A stretch of DNA of 64,000 bases from Misgurnus anguillicaudatus (taxonomy: Eukaryota; Chordata; Actinopteri; Cypriniformes; Cobitidae): contig NC_073355.2 in NCBI RefSeq assembly GCF_027580225.2, positions 24,827,501 to 24,891,500 of the forward strand. The letters are read 5' to 3'. Of this stretch, positions 24,343 through 36,885 are shown piece after piece. How positions within the stretch are numbered: the first letter of the stretch is position 1; each line of letters starts with the position of its first letter. The position numbers and the translations under genes were made by a program. A model generated the notes under the pieces. It ran no database searches and was not told where the DNA came from. It was given only the letters and a program-made list of their open reading frames with translations.

Positions 24343-25059
24343 GGAAGTGCTGGTGTGTAGCAGGCAGGATTTATCTTATAGCAGATGAGATCATACTGCA
24401 CAGCTGGTTGTAGTCATTGATATAATGTACATGATATGATACATTGATACTTTCTTGAAGTAAGAAAGCATAGTTTATACATAATACAAAGCTCCATACT
24501 AAAACTTTAAAGCTTAATCCCCGGATGACAGCTAACCAATTTACCACATCTCATATGCATATAACACAACTACTAAGTAATTCTGTGTAAAGTCATTTCA
24601 TAGAATTGTTTCTAAACACTTGATAAATGTATTGCTGAAACACGTTACAAAGACTGCGAACTATCTAGTACTGAATTGTGGATGTACACCGTTAAACTGT
24701 CTTTTCACATTTTCTGTGTTCAGGATTATTTGGGTGGGGCTAAAACTGTGGCTCGATGATGCACTCGCACATGGCCCTGCCCCTATCACAATCACAGGCA
24801 TCCATTCAGGTTGTAGCGGTATTTAAAAGTTGAGCCAGACGGTAGCTTTCCCGCGAGTGAGTGTGGTTTCAACGCAAGACAGCAGACACGCCCCCAGCGT
24901 TTGAGAGAAATTTTGATAACTTATTTTATTTACTTGGCTTTTTTAATCATTGAAATCTGGCTGGATGGTTAATAACACATTTTTCTGTGGTGTGACAAAG
25001 CGAGAACACATGAAATATTGGACTTTAATTGAAGTCAGCCTGCCACTGGCCCATACACT

Positions 25060-25112
25060 ACATTTACATGTATTTATTTAGCAGATGCTTTTATCCAAAG
25101 CGACTCACAAAT
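25060..25112 (+). repeat. SINE 5' fragment
   Basis: CATTTACATGTATTTATTTA followed by GCAGATGCTTTTATCCAAAG and CGACTCACAAA is the SINE start. It ends directly at the next element. Confidence 0.6.
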
Positions 25113-25115
25113 AAG

Positions 25116-26121
25116 GGTGTTTTCACACCTGCCTCGTTTAGTTCAGTTGAATCGTACCAGAGTTCGATTGCTCACTTGGTGCGGTTCGTTTGAGCAGGTG
25201 AGAATGCAGCAATCGAACTCTGGGGCGCATCAAAAGCGGACCAAACAAGCGGACTGAGACCACCTTGAAGAGGTGGTCTCGGTACGCTTTCAAATGAACT
25301 CTAGAGCTGTTTGTTTGTGGTGAGAACACGATCCAAGACCTAACCGACCTAACTGCAAAAGTACTGCACATTTTGGACTAAACCAGCTGCCGTAGTCAGC
25401 TGCGCAGTGCATTATTGGATGAAGAAGTGTTTGTTGACAGTTTCTATTAGCAATATTAGCACAATGACAGATCACGGACATACCTGGAGTTGCGAGGAGG
25501 TGCGGGCGGAGCTTCAGAAATTTGGTGTCTTCGTCGTTTGTAGTGCATTAAAACGTTGTTTTCAAGTCTCCTCCGCGATTCATCTGGAATATGATCTCTT
25601 GAACAAATTCCTCGTTGAAAATAACAAATGTTTTGGTTTGCTAGGTAATCTATGTGTTGTTTTTTGCTTGTTATATAAATAAACTACGTTTAAAGAACTG
25701 TTGTTATTTATTCTTAGCGAAGTTACCAGAAATTACGTGCGGACCACGACAGCCGCTTGTTTATGTTGTTACTGCTAAAACCGTCTATAACAACCACGGA
25801 CATAATTACAGCGCGCAGCCGTCTGCCCATGGTGTCTGCTGTATTTTCCTCCTTTTTGTTTACTTCTGGGGTCCCGTTGGAATTTCGCGCACGTTGTTTC
25901 TGACCAATCAAGAAGCAGTTTAGGAAATACGTTGAAATACATGTGCCCAATGAGTGATGTGGAACTTATCACATGACTGTATTTTGGTTCGTTTCAACTT
26001 GTGTGGACCAGAGCAATCAGTATGGTGTGAAAAGGAACCAAAACTGCTAAAAAAGCTTCAATGTATAATTTTTTGCTTTTGGTCCGGACCAAATAAACCG
26101 AACTACAGATGTGAAACCACC
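25116..26121. mobile_element. 1-kb TIR element (GGTGTTTTCACACCTG ends)
   Basis: The left end is GGTGTTTTCACACCTG and the right end as reverse complement is GGTGGTTTCACATCTG. Inside both ends are TTTAGTTC and GTAGTTC blocks and GGACCAAA-type motifs. No transposase domain is visible in its short frames. Superfamily unknown. Confidence 0.6.
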
Positions 26122-27231
26122 GGCATATTGTCAATGAGCATAACAGAAAAAGTTTGCTTATTATGACCTGTTATTGAAAGTTATTCAAAAGTGCCATTAA
26201 AAGTTTGAATGCTTTACAACTACATATATATTACACAGTTGTAACTGTTTGTGTTGGGCAGTTCAATGTCAAGTGACCAGTAGACACAGTTTTAATCAAA
26301 GAAATGGTCACACGAGACAGCTCGGCTTAAAACATGCAATGTGTGCGTGTGTGACCACCCAGATTTATTGCTTGTATTTGTAATTGTCAGCTGCCATCAG
26401 TAGATGAGAAGCGTTTCCGTTATTGGCAGAGGTTTATGGTGCATCTGAATCTGTTTGAGGGCCTGTGGTGCTGCTGGTCATCTGAGTCTGTTGCCAATTA
26501 AAGTGGCAGAGCTCAAATCAGTTCAGTTCTTTGGCATTACAGGACCTTTTCTGACTATCTACAAAAACTGAAGGGTTCGCCTTGTAACATATGTGGACGG
26601 TTTAAATGTCAATTTTTGTCTGAAAGCTTAAAAATGTAACATAATAAAACTTGAAAGATACAGAAAATAATTCATTCATGTCCTGCTCGGTCCTGTGGCT
26701 GCCTTTCCTTGATACTTTGACGTTTTACTTGCTTCACATGCAGCAGGTGGTTTTGCCTTTACAAGAGAAATTTGCTTGCCAAATTGAAGTGTAACCACTC
26801 ATTACAAAGTTAGCCAGTTGCCATGAGTTGCCAAGTGTGCTTTTTAGATGCTATATAAATGAGATTAAGCAGAATAATAACTAACTGTAATGCCATTTTA
26901 GTGATTGAGCAAAATATCATCAGAAATTTGCTTTAATTTTAAATTCAAAATTAGTAAAGTTTGTTTTTTTAAAGCAGCGTGAAATCTGTGGTTTCTTTTG
27001 GAATGTATTTCCGTGTATTTGCCTAATTTCTTTCAGACATCTTCTTTAAATGGTTAGTTAATATTGAGTTAGAGTTGTTGATCATTGAGTGTGTATGAAT
27101 GTGTCTCCTGTGTTTATTCCTTATTTGTGCCTTTGATGTGCATGACTTACGCCATATGTAGGCCTATCTTGTCCCTAAAACTTATTTGTATTTGTTTATC
27201 TTTAATTTGTGTACAATTCATCTGTGTGTGT

Positions 27232-27246
27232 GTGTGTGTGTGTGTG
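27232..27246. repeat. (TG)n short tract
   Basis: A short run of TG dinucleotides. Confidence 0.8.
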
Positions 27247-27532
27247 CCTGCATTCCCTTCCTGTGGGCCTCCAGACCAAAGCCTCCTCACAGTGAGAGAA
27301 TAGACTGGTTTATTGGAGGCCTGTCAGGCTCAGACTGAATTTACTGCCCACAGACAATGTTTATCACTCAACAGAGGGTAATGTGAGCAAAAAGCGGTGG
27401 AACCAGAGAGGGGAGGGATGGAAATAAAAGACGAGAAGGAGGCGGCAAAGCAGATCCTAAGCCGGGGAGGGCTTTCTGGCCCACTTCTCACTATAGCTCA
27501 TAAATCTCCGGACCCCATCCTGAGATATGTGT

Positions 27533-27534
<2 letters not shown>

Positions 27535-27568
<34 letters not shown>
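27535..27568. repeat. (GA)n microsatellite
   Basis: About 17 GA units. Confidence 0.95.
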
Positions 27569-27571
<3 letters not shown>

Positions 27572-28221
27572 GGAATAGATGGAAAGGGGAGTGGAAAACA
27601 ACAAGACACTGTACTATACCTTATACAAGCTGAAGCATCCTTGTGTTGTATTTTTGTGTCTGTGTGGTGTTTGTGTCATCAAAGATCTACAGAGATTTAA
27701 GTTTTTGGTGTGACTTGGGTCATTTGGGTAGTTTTGGGTAGCTAGTCTTGATTAACCATTGGGCTGCTTCTGATCAGACCTGGCAACCCTGTTCTAGAAT
27801 ACTAGAATACTATAATCTACTATACAATGAGTCATCACATACAAAAAGTTGAATTGATTTTCAGTATCTGTCAATATGATCAGTTTAAAATACCACTCTT
27901 GCTACTCTTGACCAGTACCAATATACGGTAGCCAATATAATGTATTGTGCATTTCTGGTTTACCTGGTCTTTTACATAGAGAACTCATATTGTTGTGTAT
28001 TGTCACCTAAAGTTCTTAAAGTTTCTTGTTGTGTTGTGCTTGAGTGCCTGATGTCTGGTGTGAAACTCAGTGACCCAAAATCCATCCTCTCTCACACCCT
28101 CACATTCGCACTTTCACACTTCATGCCTGTTGACATTCTGGTGTGCCACTGACGATGTGACGGACTGACAGCACACAAGAGGGATTGTGGGTGTTTCTTA
28201 GAGGGTTATAGATGTTGACTA

Positions 28222-28560
28222 AGGGCCCATCCACACAGAGACGCGTTTAGCTGTATACATAAAAAATTGGTATCGTATCAGCATTTCGTCCAGACGGATC
28301 CTGGGTTTTGGGAGCCTAAAACCAATATTTTTTTAAAACGGGTCCTATAGTTTATAAATCTGAACGCTTGTGGTTTCGTGTGGACAGCCAATCCATTTAT
28401 TTTGTGATATGATGATGTCATCACATTCAAACGAATGGGACTCTGCTCTAAATAAAAAAAATTAAGTTTCCAATTAAAGTTTCCGAAAGATGGTTTTGGT
28501 CCTTTCAAGTAGTTGTTATCATGCTGATATATGTTCAAGTGTTCATTTTTGTGATAAGTT
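28222..28560 (+). mobile_element. Partial TIR element (AGGGCCCATCCACAC end)
   Basis: It begins AGGGCCCATCCACACAGAGA followed by CGCGTTTAG, a common fish element terminus as I recall it. GTGTGGACAGCC at 28378 belongs to the same family. The right end could not be located. Confidence 0.4.
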
Positions 28561-28659
28561 TCATTTTAGCTAGTAATTTGATGCTATAGAAACGGGGCGT
28601 GTTGTTATGATTGACGTTGTTGAATTGGTCGCGCAAAGTTTGATATCGCAGCTCTGCCT

Positions 28660-28775
28660 CTGGCTCCACGGACAGTTCCTTCTGCCCATATCTTGGTCGG
28701 ACATTTTTGGCTTCAATTCATTACAATGGAGGGAGGCGACGTAGTGTCGTCCATCTTTTTTTACAGTCTATGGTA
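28660..28775 (+). repeat. Dispersed repeat fragment ending in TTTTTTACAGTCTATGG
   Basis: CATATCTTGGTCGGACATTT followed by GTCGTCCATCTTTTTTTACA and GTCTATGG is a fragment I recall as frequent in cyprinids. Confidence 0.4.
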
Positions 28776-29264
28776 ACAGCAACAACTACAACAATGGCGG
28801 ACTACATGTTTGTGAGCTTATAGCTTTACTTTACTAAAGCAAAATCTTCTGCTCTTTTGCTACTACGGTGAGCAGCATGATTATGGACAGCATGCTCCAA
28901 GTCGTCATCTCTGTTTTTCGTGTGTCTCTTTAACAAAATTACAGCACCGTATACTGGTCTGGCATGTATACTGCATCGATTTGAGTTGGGTTTTAAGGGT
29001 TTTACGTGTGTACACAGATATTTCTTTGACACGACGCTGTGTTTGCTGACGTTTTTTAGAACAAGGAAAGTGAAGTTGAGTATCTTATGTTTATCATCTT
29101 TTTTGTATAAATTTATTTTTGTCTGTGACTTAAATATGTTTGGAGAATAAATCTTTAAATATGAGGTTAAATATCTATGTTTAATGCAATAAGCCCCCAA
29201 TGTATGAGTTATGTACAGCATCTTTGACATGCATTTGCCGGTTTCTTACCCTTTACCTATTCAA

Positions 29265-29266
<2 letters not shown>

Positions 29267-29329
<63 letters not shown>
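29267..29329. repeat. (TC)n microsatellite
   Basis: About 31 TC units, followed by interrupted TC. Confidence 0.95.
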
Positions 29330-29338
<9 letters not shown>

Positions 29339-29630
29339 ACTCTCTCGCTGTCTTTCACACTCCCTCCCTATTTCTCTTCCCTGGCCAAAGGGCTCCCTAT
29401 CCACTAAGGTGCTGAATAATTAATGGAGGCAGGCTGGGTTGATTAAAACAACACATCAGTCTGACCTCATTTAGTAAAGGCATGACTCAATGACAGGAAC
29501 CAGCAGTGTCCTCTTAATAACTGATGACTCCTGACTGTGTGTGCTACTGTAAAGGGATTACAATTCCACACGCTCACACACACACGCACACAAATCATGA
29601 ACTGTTAGGAATGCTTATGAAGATACACAA

Positions 29631-30122
29631 TAGGGCTTTTCACACCTGAAATTGTTAACCCTGGGTTATTTTAAAACCAGGGTTAACGGAATCCTGGGTT
29701 ATTTTTTGCATGTTTCACACTGTTGAAACTTAACCAGGGGTTAAGAGATAACCCTGGGTATTCATAATTTGACGTTTCACACTGTGCATTCCTAAACCCT
29801 GGGTCAGGAGTCTCCAACCCAGCTCCAACACACCTGTCTGTAATTATCAAGCCTTGATTAGCTACTTCAGCTGTGTTTAATTAGGGTCATAACATTCTAA
29901 CCCTGCTTCGTTTCACAATGCATGCGTGTGGCACCACAATGCGGGGTTAACACCACAAATGCGGTGCTAACCCTGCTCCAGAGCAGGGTTTCATAACCCT
30001 GGGTAAAAAGCGGTGCTAACACCGCTTTCAAATTACAGGTGTGAAACGCTCCTTAACCCAGGGTTAAAAGCAGGGTTTAGAATGAAGATAACCCAGGGTT
30101 AAGCGCAGTGTGAAAACCCCTA
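29631..30122. mobile_element. Self-complementary MITE rich in AACCCTGGGTT, with an embedded foreign fragment
   Basis: The ends TAGGGCTTTTCACAC and GTGTGAAAACCCCTA are inverted repeats. The interior repeats CCCTGGGTTA and CCAGGGTTAA in both orientations. The middle (29808-29890) is unrelated: CAGGAGTCTCCAACCCAGCT followed by CCAACACACCTG and an AATTAGGG end. It is flanked by near-direct repeats CATTCCTAAACCCTG and CATTCTAACCCTG. Confidence 0.65.
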
Positions 30123-30723
30123 TAGTGTACTGTATATGCACATAGATGAAATTTAACTCTCACTGGAATGTTCAGCAATTCCTGTACAGAAGTATTGGCA
30201 TGCAAATCAGCTGCTAAGCTTATATGATTTGCCAACGAATAAGTGAAAGTATTGCATGAAAAAGTAGCTTTAGTAGGATTACGTGTATACCTTATAATAC
30301 AGTATATATCAGCCTATAGTTTATAATGCAAAAACATTGTGCACTTGTGCGCCGACACAAAAACTGATGCTGACTTACTGCATTTTGGAAATTGTAATGT
30401 TATATAACAGGAGAACAACTTTATAAATGTGACTGACAGTTTAAAGCTAGAGGCGGTTTCAGATTTTTGTCAGTATTTTTAGTGTCTTCTATGCTATGAA
30501 ACTGAATATTAAGATGTTTCCTGTGGCATTTCTGTAAGAGCTTCACTCTAAAATAAATGATGCTAAATAGCTCTAAAAGTGGTTCACTGGCTCGTAATCA
30601 CACGGGAACCATTTTTAGTGCTAAACTGCACCTATGTAGAACCTGTGTAGCACCATATTGTGCTATGTTGAACCATAAGTGGGTCTATAATCATGCTTTA
30701 GCACCACTTATGGTTCTACCGTG

Positions 30724-31653
30724 CAGTGTTGGGAAAGTTCACTTTCTACATGAACTAGTTCAGTTCACAGTTCACAAATTTAAAAATGAACTAGTTCAGT
30801 TCATAGTTCATATTTCAAAATTTTGAACTAGTTCACAGTTCCAAAAATGAACTAATTTATAGTTTTTTCCCCATATTATTATTATTATTATTTTAATTAT
30901 TGCCATTATACCCCATATAGAACAACAGACAGCAAATACTGTATTTTATCAGTTTTAACACTGAAGCTAAATGCGTCAGATTTCATCTTCATATCCAACT
31001 TTAAATTAAATCCTTATCCAACCAGGGTTTAAATTAGCATTGACTGTCTTTTAATTTTTGTATTTGCTTGCACATACCTTGAAAGGCTAGCCGGGTGCTT
31101 CAAGGGGGTCGCACATCGGACGAGAAGCGCTGCGAGGCGTCGCATGTATGACAACTCGCAGGCATTGCACACCGCACGTGCACGTTAAATAACGTGAGTT
31201 TAGTCAGAGTCTATTTCAAGATCCAGAATATGCGTTAGCAGCCTATGTTAATCGTTAACGATTTGGACAAATATGATGTTATTTAATGTTGAACAATGTG
31301 AGTGGCGCAGCAGAGATTTCAGCAGCGTCCAATTGTGAAAAGCGCTATATAAATAAAATTGAATTTAATTGAATTGTTGTTTTGATGACGCATGCAGCCG
31401 TGAAACGCTGGTGTTGCCAGATTGGGTGTTTTTTCTGCTACACATTAAGGCCTGTTTACAGTGTGTTTTAGCCGGGTTTTCGCCTGGAAGACTCTATAGA
31501 AATCTGGCACCCTATTGAACGACGTTAAACTGAGAGCGTGCCGTTCACAAGCACCAGAATGAACGAGTTCACAGTAACGTTCATCAGGCAGTGATACAGT
31601 ACGTTCAGTTCACGTTCGCTGAAAATATGACAAGTTCATGAACTTTCACACTG
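30724..31653. mobile_element. 930-bp non-autonomous hAT element
   Basis: The ends are CAGTGTTGGGAAAGTTCA and TGAACTTTCACACTG. A perfect 8-bp target duplication CTACCGTG lies at 30716-30723 and 31654-31661. CAGTG...CACTG ends with 8-bp duplications define hAT elements. The left 130 bp carries clustered AGTTCA/TGAACT half-sites. 31336-31378 (GAAAAGCGCTATATAAATAA and an AATTGAATT tail) resembles a SINE/LINE 3' tail, so a further insertion may be inside. Confidence 0.85.
30757..30774 (+). promoter_or_regulatory. AGTTCA half-site cluster including AGTTCA-C-AGTTCA (DR1)
   Basis: Half-sites lie at 30757-30762, 30762-30767 and 30769-30774, with an inverted TGAACT at 30751-30756. The last two form a DR1. 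Similar groups follow within 60 bp (AGTTCATAGTTCA and AGTTCACAGTTCC). All lie in the hAT left end. Binding is unproven. Confidence 0.3.
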
Positions 31654-34600
31654 CTACCGTGGTGCTATATAGGTGCAATATAGCGCTAAAATGGTGCTCC
31701 TATAATTACCAATGTGCATCATGCCTCATGTCAAAATACGCGACTGCTGCACATGCATAGCTCACGTTCACAAAATACTTGCAAGACACTAACTTAACAC
31801 TAAACTATGATTACACATGACAGTATCTGGCAAACGTGAGCATCTCTTTTATCATAAACCCCTTCCAAGGGTATGAGCAAGGCACTTATTTTGACAGAAC
31901 ACCTGAAGTACATCGGTTCACATGATGCGCCGAACACATTTTGACATGATGAGCCTCACACTTGATGGGCTTTGCATCATGCGCCGTCGAAAAAGAAGTC
32001 ATTGGCCGCCACTGATCCCGAGTAATATATACATACTTCCATTGGACTACAACAAGAGTTGTAAACTTTTCCTGTTACATGGAGCTTTAAAAGAAAATAA
32101 ATCAGATCATAAACGCTGGAAAGCATGTTATGGCTCTACACATATCTACTTCATACGCCTAAAATAGCATGACATGACACCAGCGAGAATTACTGTGCTG
32201 ATTTTTCGTGCTTTTTATTAAGAATGCAGTAACGCATGTAGTGAGTCTTATCTTATTTGAGATGCCTGTTACTAATGGATTTTTATGCAAAGTTTTAAAG
32301 GGGCCTTTACTTCATTTCTTTATGCTACCATACATTCACATCATTTCTGCTTTAAAGATAATCAAAGAACCCTATTCTGCATGATTTTAGTAAAATTTTG
32401 CATTATAGGGAATGACCCTATTCCCAAACCCTATGCGATCATGTCTGTCTCAATCAGATCTCAGTCCAGCAGCTCTCTGGAATGCTCTAAAGAAATTATT
32501 TAAGAGGTTAGCAGTGTGGCGGGGATGAATAAGCTGCCTCATTCGTCTATCCAAGAAGAAAAAGTTCATTTACTAATCATTTGTGGCACATGGAGCAGGG
32601 AGTTCCTGTTCACTAATTGTGTCCGAGAGATGCTATTGGCATATGTGCTTTGATTTTGTACTTCTGCCCTGTGGTCATTGACAACGGCTGTTCTTTCTTC
32701 TATCAAGGGAGGGTTAATAATTACCAATTGTTAAAATTTAATTGTACAAAAAATGCACTTACATGCACTTAATGGTAGAAGTTTAAAGCGCATTAATCAA
32801 GCGTGTGCCTAGATAACATTTGCCTGGTCAATCTTATATTTTCAGCAGCTGACAGAGAATGAACTTTAGGTTTTAATAGTGATTGAATATCTAGGAATAT
32901 TAAAATGAGTAAGTTTGTTTATAACCAACAAATCTTCATTGCCTTGGGCAATGTTCTTTTTGTGTTTAGCACAAGCTAAAATATGTTTTCAGCAGTTCAG
33001 ATGAGGTTATGCCACCCATTAATAAAATGTACAAAACTCTTTATGTGATTAAATCAGGTAATTACAAGAATGAATGCTTATGAATGGCATGTGTCCAAAC
33101 GCTCAGTCATTTCTTGGAGCTCATGCGCTGTTATTGTATTGCACTATATCACGTCAAGCCATCTTTGACATCATACTGGTACATGGCCAGCTGATTTTGT
33201 CATAAATCTGCCTGCTAATAGTTTTGTTTTAAAGTTGCACCATAAATTTTCCTTAAAGACTGATGTGCCCTATTTATTTTCAAAAGCATTATGCATTGAT
33301 GGCTTGGGATTTCGCAAAGTTAAGATGCTGAAGTGTTAAGTTTATTGTGAGTTAACTTAAAATGTGAACCCTTCAAACTAGGGAAGATGGAATAAAGGCC
33401 TATGCGTACATTTGCTGAGCTCAGCTCTTTTGATCTCGGTGCTTTTGGCTTGAAGACAAACTAAAAATGGTGTATTGACATTTACAGGATTGTTTTGCTT
33501 CTGGCATGGAGGATTTTGTGGAATAGGAGGTTTTTTTTGTACGTGCTCCTTATTCTAGTTAGGAATGCATGTTGTAAAAGGTGGTACTTCATGCAGTAAA
33601 AAACATATTTGTTTCGGATCTCAAGTTAACATGCTGGGATATTTCCGGGACTGTGAATGGAATTGATTAGGAAGCATTGTCGTCTTTCACAGATCCTCAC
33701 CACAGATGTTGTACAACCGGATTATCAATAAAGGTCACAATATAAAAAGGAAACGAATGTTGAACATTGGTGATGCAAAAAGAAAAACAAACTGTTGAAG
33801 CCAAGCAGAATGGCTAAACTTTGATCAGAACAAGACTCACTGGTGTTTAAAGGTTATGGGAGTGCAATATGGTTCAAAACCTCATTTTTAAAATCTTTAC
33901 TTCTCCAGCATTTAATGCTGAATGAACAGACATTGACTTGAGTATTTTTTCTAAATCTCAGTGCCTATTCTTTAATGAATTTTATAAAATGAGTGCATGT
34001 TTTCTTAAACATTAGCATTTAGATCATGTCAGGATTGGATAACAAATATATTTCTATGAATCGTCCCACTATATTTGCTTTATCATTGTCTCAGGCAGTT
34101 CTTCTGGTTAAAAAAACTTAAACGCAGATATTTTCAAGTCAAACTTTTATTACAAGAAATTGTCTTTGCTGAAATATGCGGAAAGGCTTTTGGCATGACA
34201 GTGGGGTTGTTTTCTTAGACTGGAGCTTGGAGACGGGAAGTGCAGTGGCTCTCGGGATGGGGACCGGGACGGCTGGCCAATTGGGCAGTGGGTCAGTGTG
34301 TTTGTTCCTGTTCATGGCCCCTCCACCCCCACAAGGGTCTGCAGCTGCTCAGGGGAATTAGGGGGAATCCCAACTAAACTAATAGTAAAAACGGCAAGAC
34401 CAAGAGACTTGTGTACTACAGGAAGACAAAATCACTACAAATAGCATAAAAGAGCATTTGTATCTGATTGAAACATGCAAGCAACAGTCTAAATTCCAGT
34501 GCAATTAAAACTAACAAATAAAAAGTGATATATTTCTTATTTTGACTGGACAGAACAGAATTAGACAGATCTGTGGCAGCCCCTTTGCTGTTTGTCCTTG

Positions 34601-35205
34601 ATAAATTCTCTTTAAGTGATTTCACATCGAGACTTAAATGATCTTGTATTTTTTAGTGTCAGATATTGTTATGCGCAGGGTAGGGGGAGGTTGTATTTTC
34701 ACGTTCTTTGCAAATAATGCAAAACGGCATCATTCATTTTAAAGCAGAAGTGAGTTATTCCTTTAGAGGAGGACCCAGATGTGAGAGTTGGACTGTTGGG
34801 GGGGGGGGCTACATCCAGATGGTCCACCCGGGTCTGGTTAAATATTATCAGTCCACTGGCCTCCCCCCTTCCCTCTCTGAGCCTGTAATCCATCGTAACT
34901 ACCCAGCCTTCTTTCATCTTCTTCTTTCTCTTTTCCCCTTTTCATTTCCCTCGGAGGAGTGGATTAGAGGAGGTGTTCCTTATTCTGCATGCAACAAGCA
35001 CAGTTAAAAATGAGAAGGAAGAGAGGGAGACCTTTATATCACACTGTCGAAAACAGATACACCAATGTGAAGCCTAAGGGATAACTGTTATGTTAAGCTG
35101 AAATGTTTTTAACCCTCAGCTAGTAGAACATAGTGCTTGCAACCATAAGTTGTGGATTCAATTACAGAAAAACATACATGATAAAATATATGCCTTAAAC
35201 GCCCT

Positions 35206-35235
35206 TGAGTCACTTTGGATAAAAGAAAATGTAAC
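35206..35235 (-). repeat. SINE remnant, reversed
   Basis: GAGTCACTTTGGATAAAAGA is the reverse of the TTTTATCCAAAGCGACT block. Confidence 0.4.
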
Positions 35236-36871
35236 ATTGCCCCCTTTATATCCATCTTCCAAGATTCTACTCCAGGATTGAACCTGTAAGACATCAAGCC
35301 TCTCAAAGAACATCACGGCCTGTTCAACAGCCTCACGTTCCTGCCCCTGCCCCTTTTCTTCCATACGAGCGCAAAAGAGAGCTTGAGGAATGCTGTGCCT
35401 CTATTGTAATTGTATCAAGTGGAGGGGAAAGATGGGTTAATTACCCTCTCAAAGTGGCCAGTGCACTTGGAGAGGAGGGTCAAACAAGTCATAATGGCGC
35501 ATTTGCCAGGCCATTGTGAGTGCACTGTTGCAAACTGACTAGCTCTTGTTCCGAGTTCAGACTGCTTTAGGGGGGCTTTTGCTGATTAAAGGGGGGATTT
35601 GCGTTGGCTACATTCATGGGTCCTCGGCCAGGAGAATCGATACGTCAATAGGTTCCGTATCTATATGCAAAGCAGGGGTTTGGCCAGCACACTCGGGGCT
35701 TTTTGATATGCATGGAGCTTAGGCTTAAGCCACTGACAGTAAAGGCCGAGCAGTATCACAAAGACCGCTTGATGTTCTCGTGTGTGTTGATATGGGGTCC
35801 TCCATGGGGAGTGGGTCTGCTTTGATAAGATAGCTGGTGGCCTGGAAGGCTGACTTTGGATCTGGTGCTGCGTGTGTGAGGACTCTGAACTTTGTCTCAT
35901 AAATGGAGAAATATCAGGCTTTTGTATTTGCCTGTGCATACAGTGCAACCAAATTCTTCCTGCCTCGGGCCTGCTATCATAGAGCGGTCCCAATGGGTTC
36001 TTGTGTATGTGTGTTTGTCTCCATGTGAAAGGGAGTTACAATGGGAAGAGTGAGAGTGTCAGGGGTGAGGGTCTTTCCTCTAGGGGGTGTCAAGGTAATA
36101 GGCCTGTTTAGAGAGCAGACCGCTATCTGTCTTTCACCCCTCTCCTTGTCGTGGTCCCTGTAGCCAGGAGCAGAGATGACGGGGGTTTTCTTTCATGCCA
36201 TTACCATCCACAGAAGATGGAGTGTTGTAGGGACACTGGTTGGGGTCAACAGACCTCCCCCATCCCCCACACTGCTCCTCCTCACTCTTGGGCTCTTTGA
36301 AATGGTGATGATGATGGGGTGACCCCTGCTGCACCCCTGTGCAACGCCCTCAAAGAGGCTTGGGTTTGCTAGATCATTCCACTGCCCCCTCTTTCCCCTC
36401 TCTGGAGCTCCACAGCAACCGCTGCCCCGGTCTCAGCAGCATTTGTCATGTCCAGACCCCGCAAGCTGCACCACTATGGGGCTTTTGTTCCCCAACCTGC
36501 TGGCTAAGCAGGGGATTTCAGATGGACCATTAACATTTGAACCAGCTCGGCACATTTCCCTATTACACTCAATCTGCGCTCGGGCCATTACTAGTGAAAA
36601 GCAGGAAAATTTATCATTTTGGTGACTACACATTGTGGATCGTTAGGAAAAGACCCTCGATAACACTTTTAAGAGCTTGGCTATTAAGGAGAATTTATAG
36701 TATGATGGGTTAGATGATAACAGTAATCATACGTAGTACAGGAAGGCATTCATAAAGCACATATATAGACTTAGAAATATAGAGATGCAATACATGCTCA
36801 TAATCAAACACATAAGCGGCTAAATAGGCATACGTGTCATTGAGCGGTTCATCTGCCGGCTGGGTCTCAAG

Positions 36872-36885
36872 GGGTCAACAGGTCA
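36872..36885 (+). promoter_or_regulatory. Candidate DR2 retinoic acid response element
   Basis: The sequence GGGTCA-AC-AGGTCA is two perfect PuGGTCA half-sites in direct repeat with a 2-bp spacer. DR2 is an established RAR/RXR binding arrangement (for example in retinoid-binding-protein genes). It sits in the intron 4.5 kb upstream of the alpha-2 start, outside the repeats I recognise. A GGTTCA half-site lies 20 bp further upstream (36846-36851). Function is inferred. Confidence 0.5.

Larger units (their letters stand above)
30544..31700. mobile_element. Older MITE (CACTCTAAAATAAATG end) split by a hAT element
   Basis: The left part 30544-30723 has CTAAAAGTGGTTC and TTTAGCACCACTTATGGTTC. After the insertion the same type of sequence resumes (GGTGCTATATAGGTGCAATA). 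The right end is degraded, so the end coordinate is approximate. Confidence 0.5.

Noticed and set aside
24150..24401. Minus-strand open frame with a long Cys-Val run
   Set aside because: Translation of a (CA)n microsatellite.
29200..29423. Open frames rich in Leu-Ser
   Set aside because: Translation of a (TC)n microsatellite.
31922..32167. 81-codon open frame starting with two Met
   Set aside because: Lies in repeat-like sequence (TGATGGGC/GCATCATGCGCC blocks) and has no domain.
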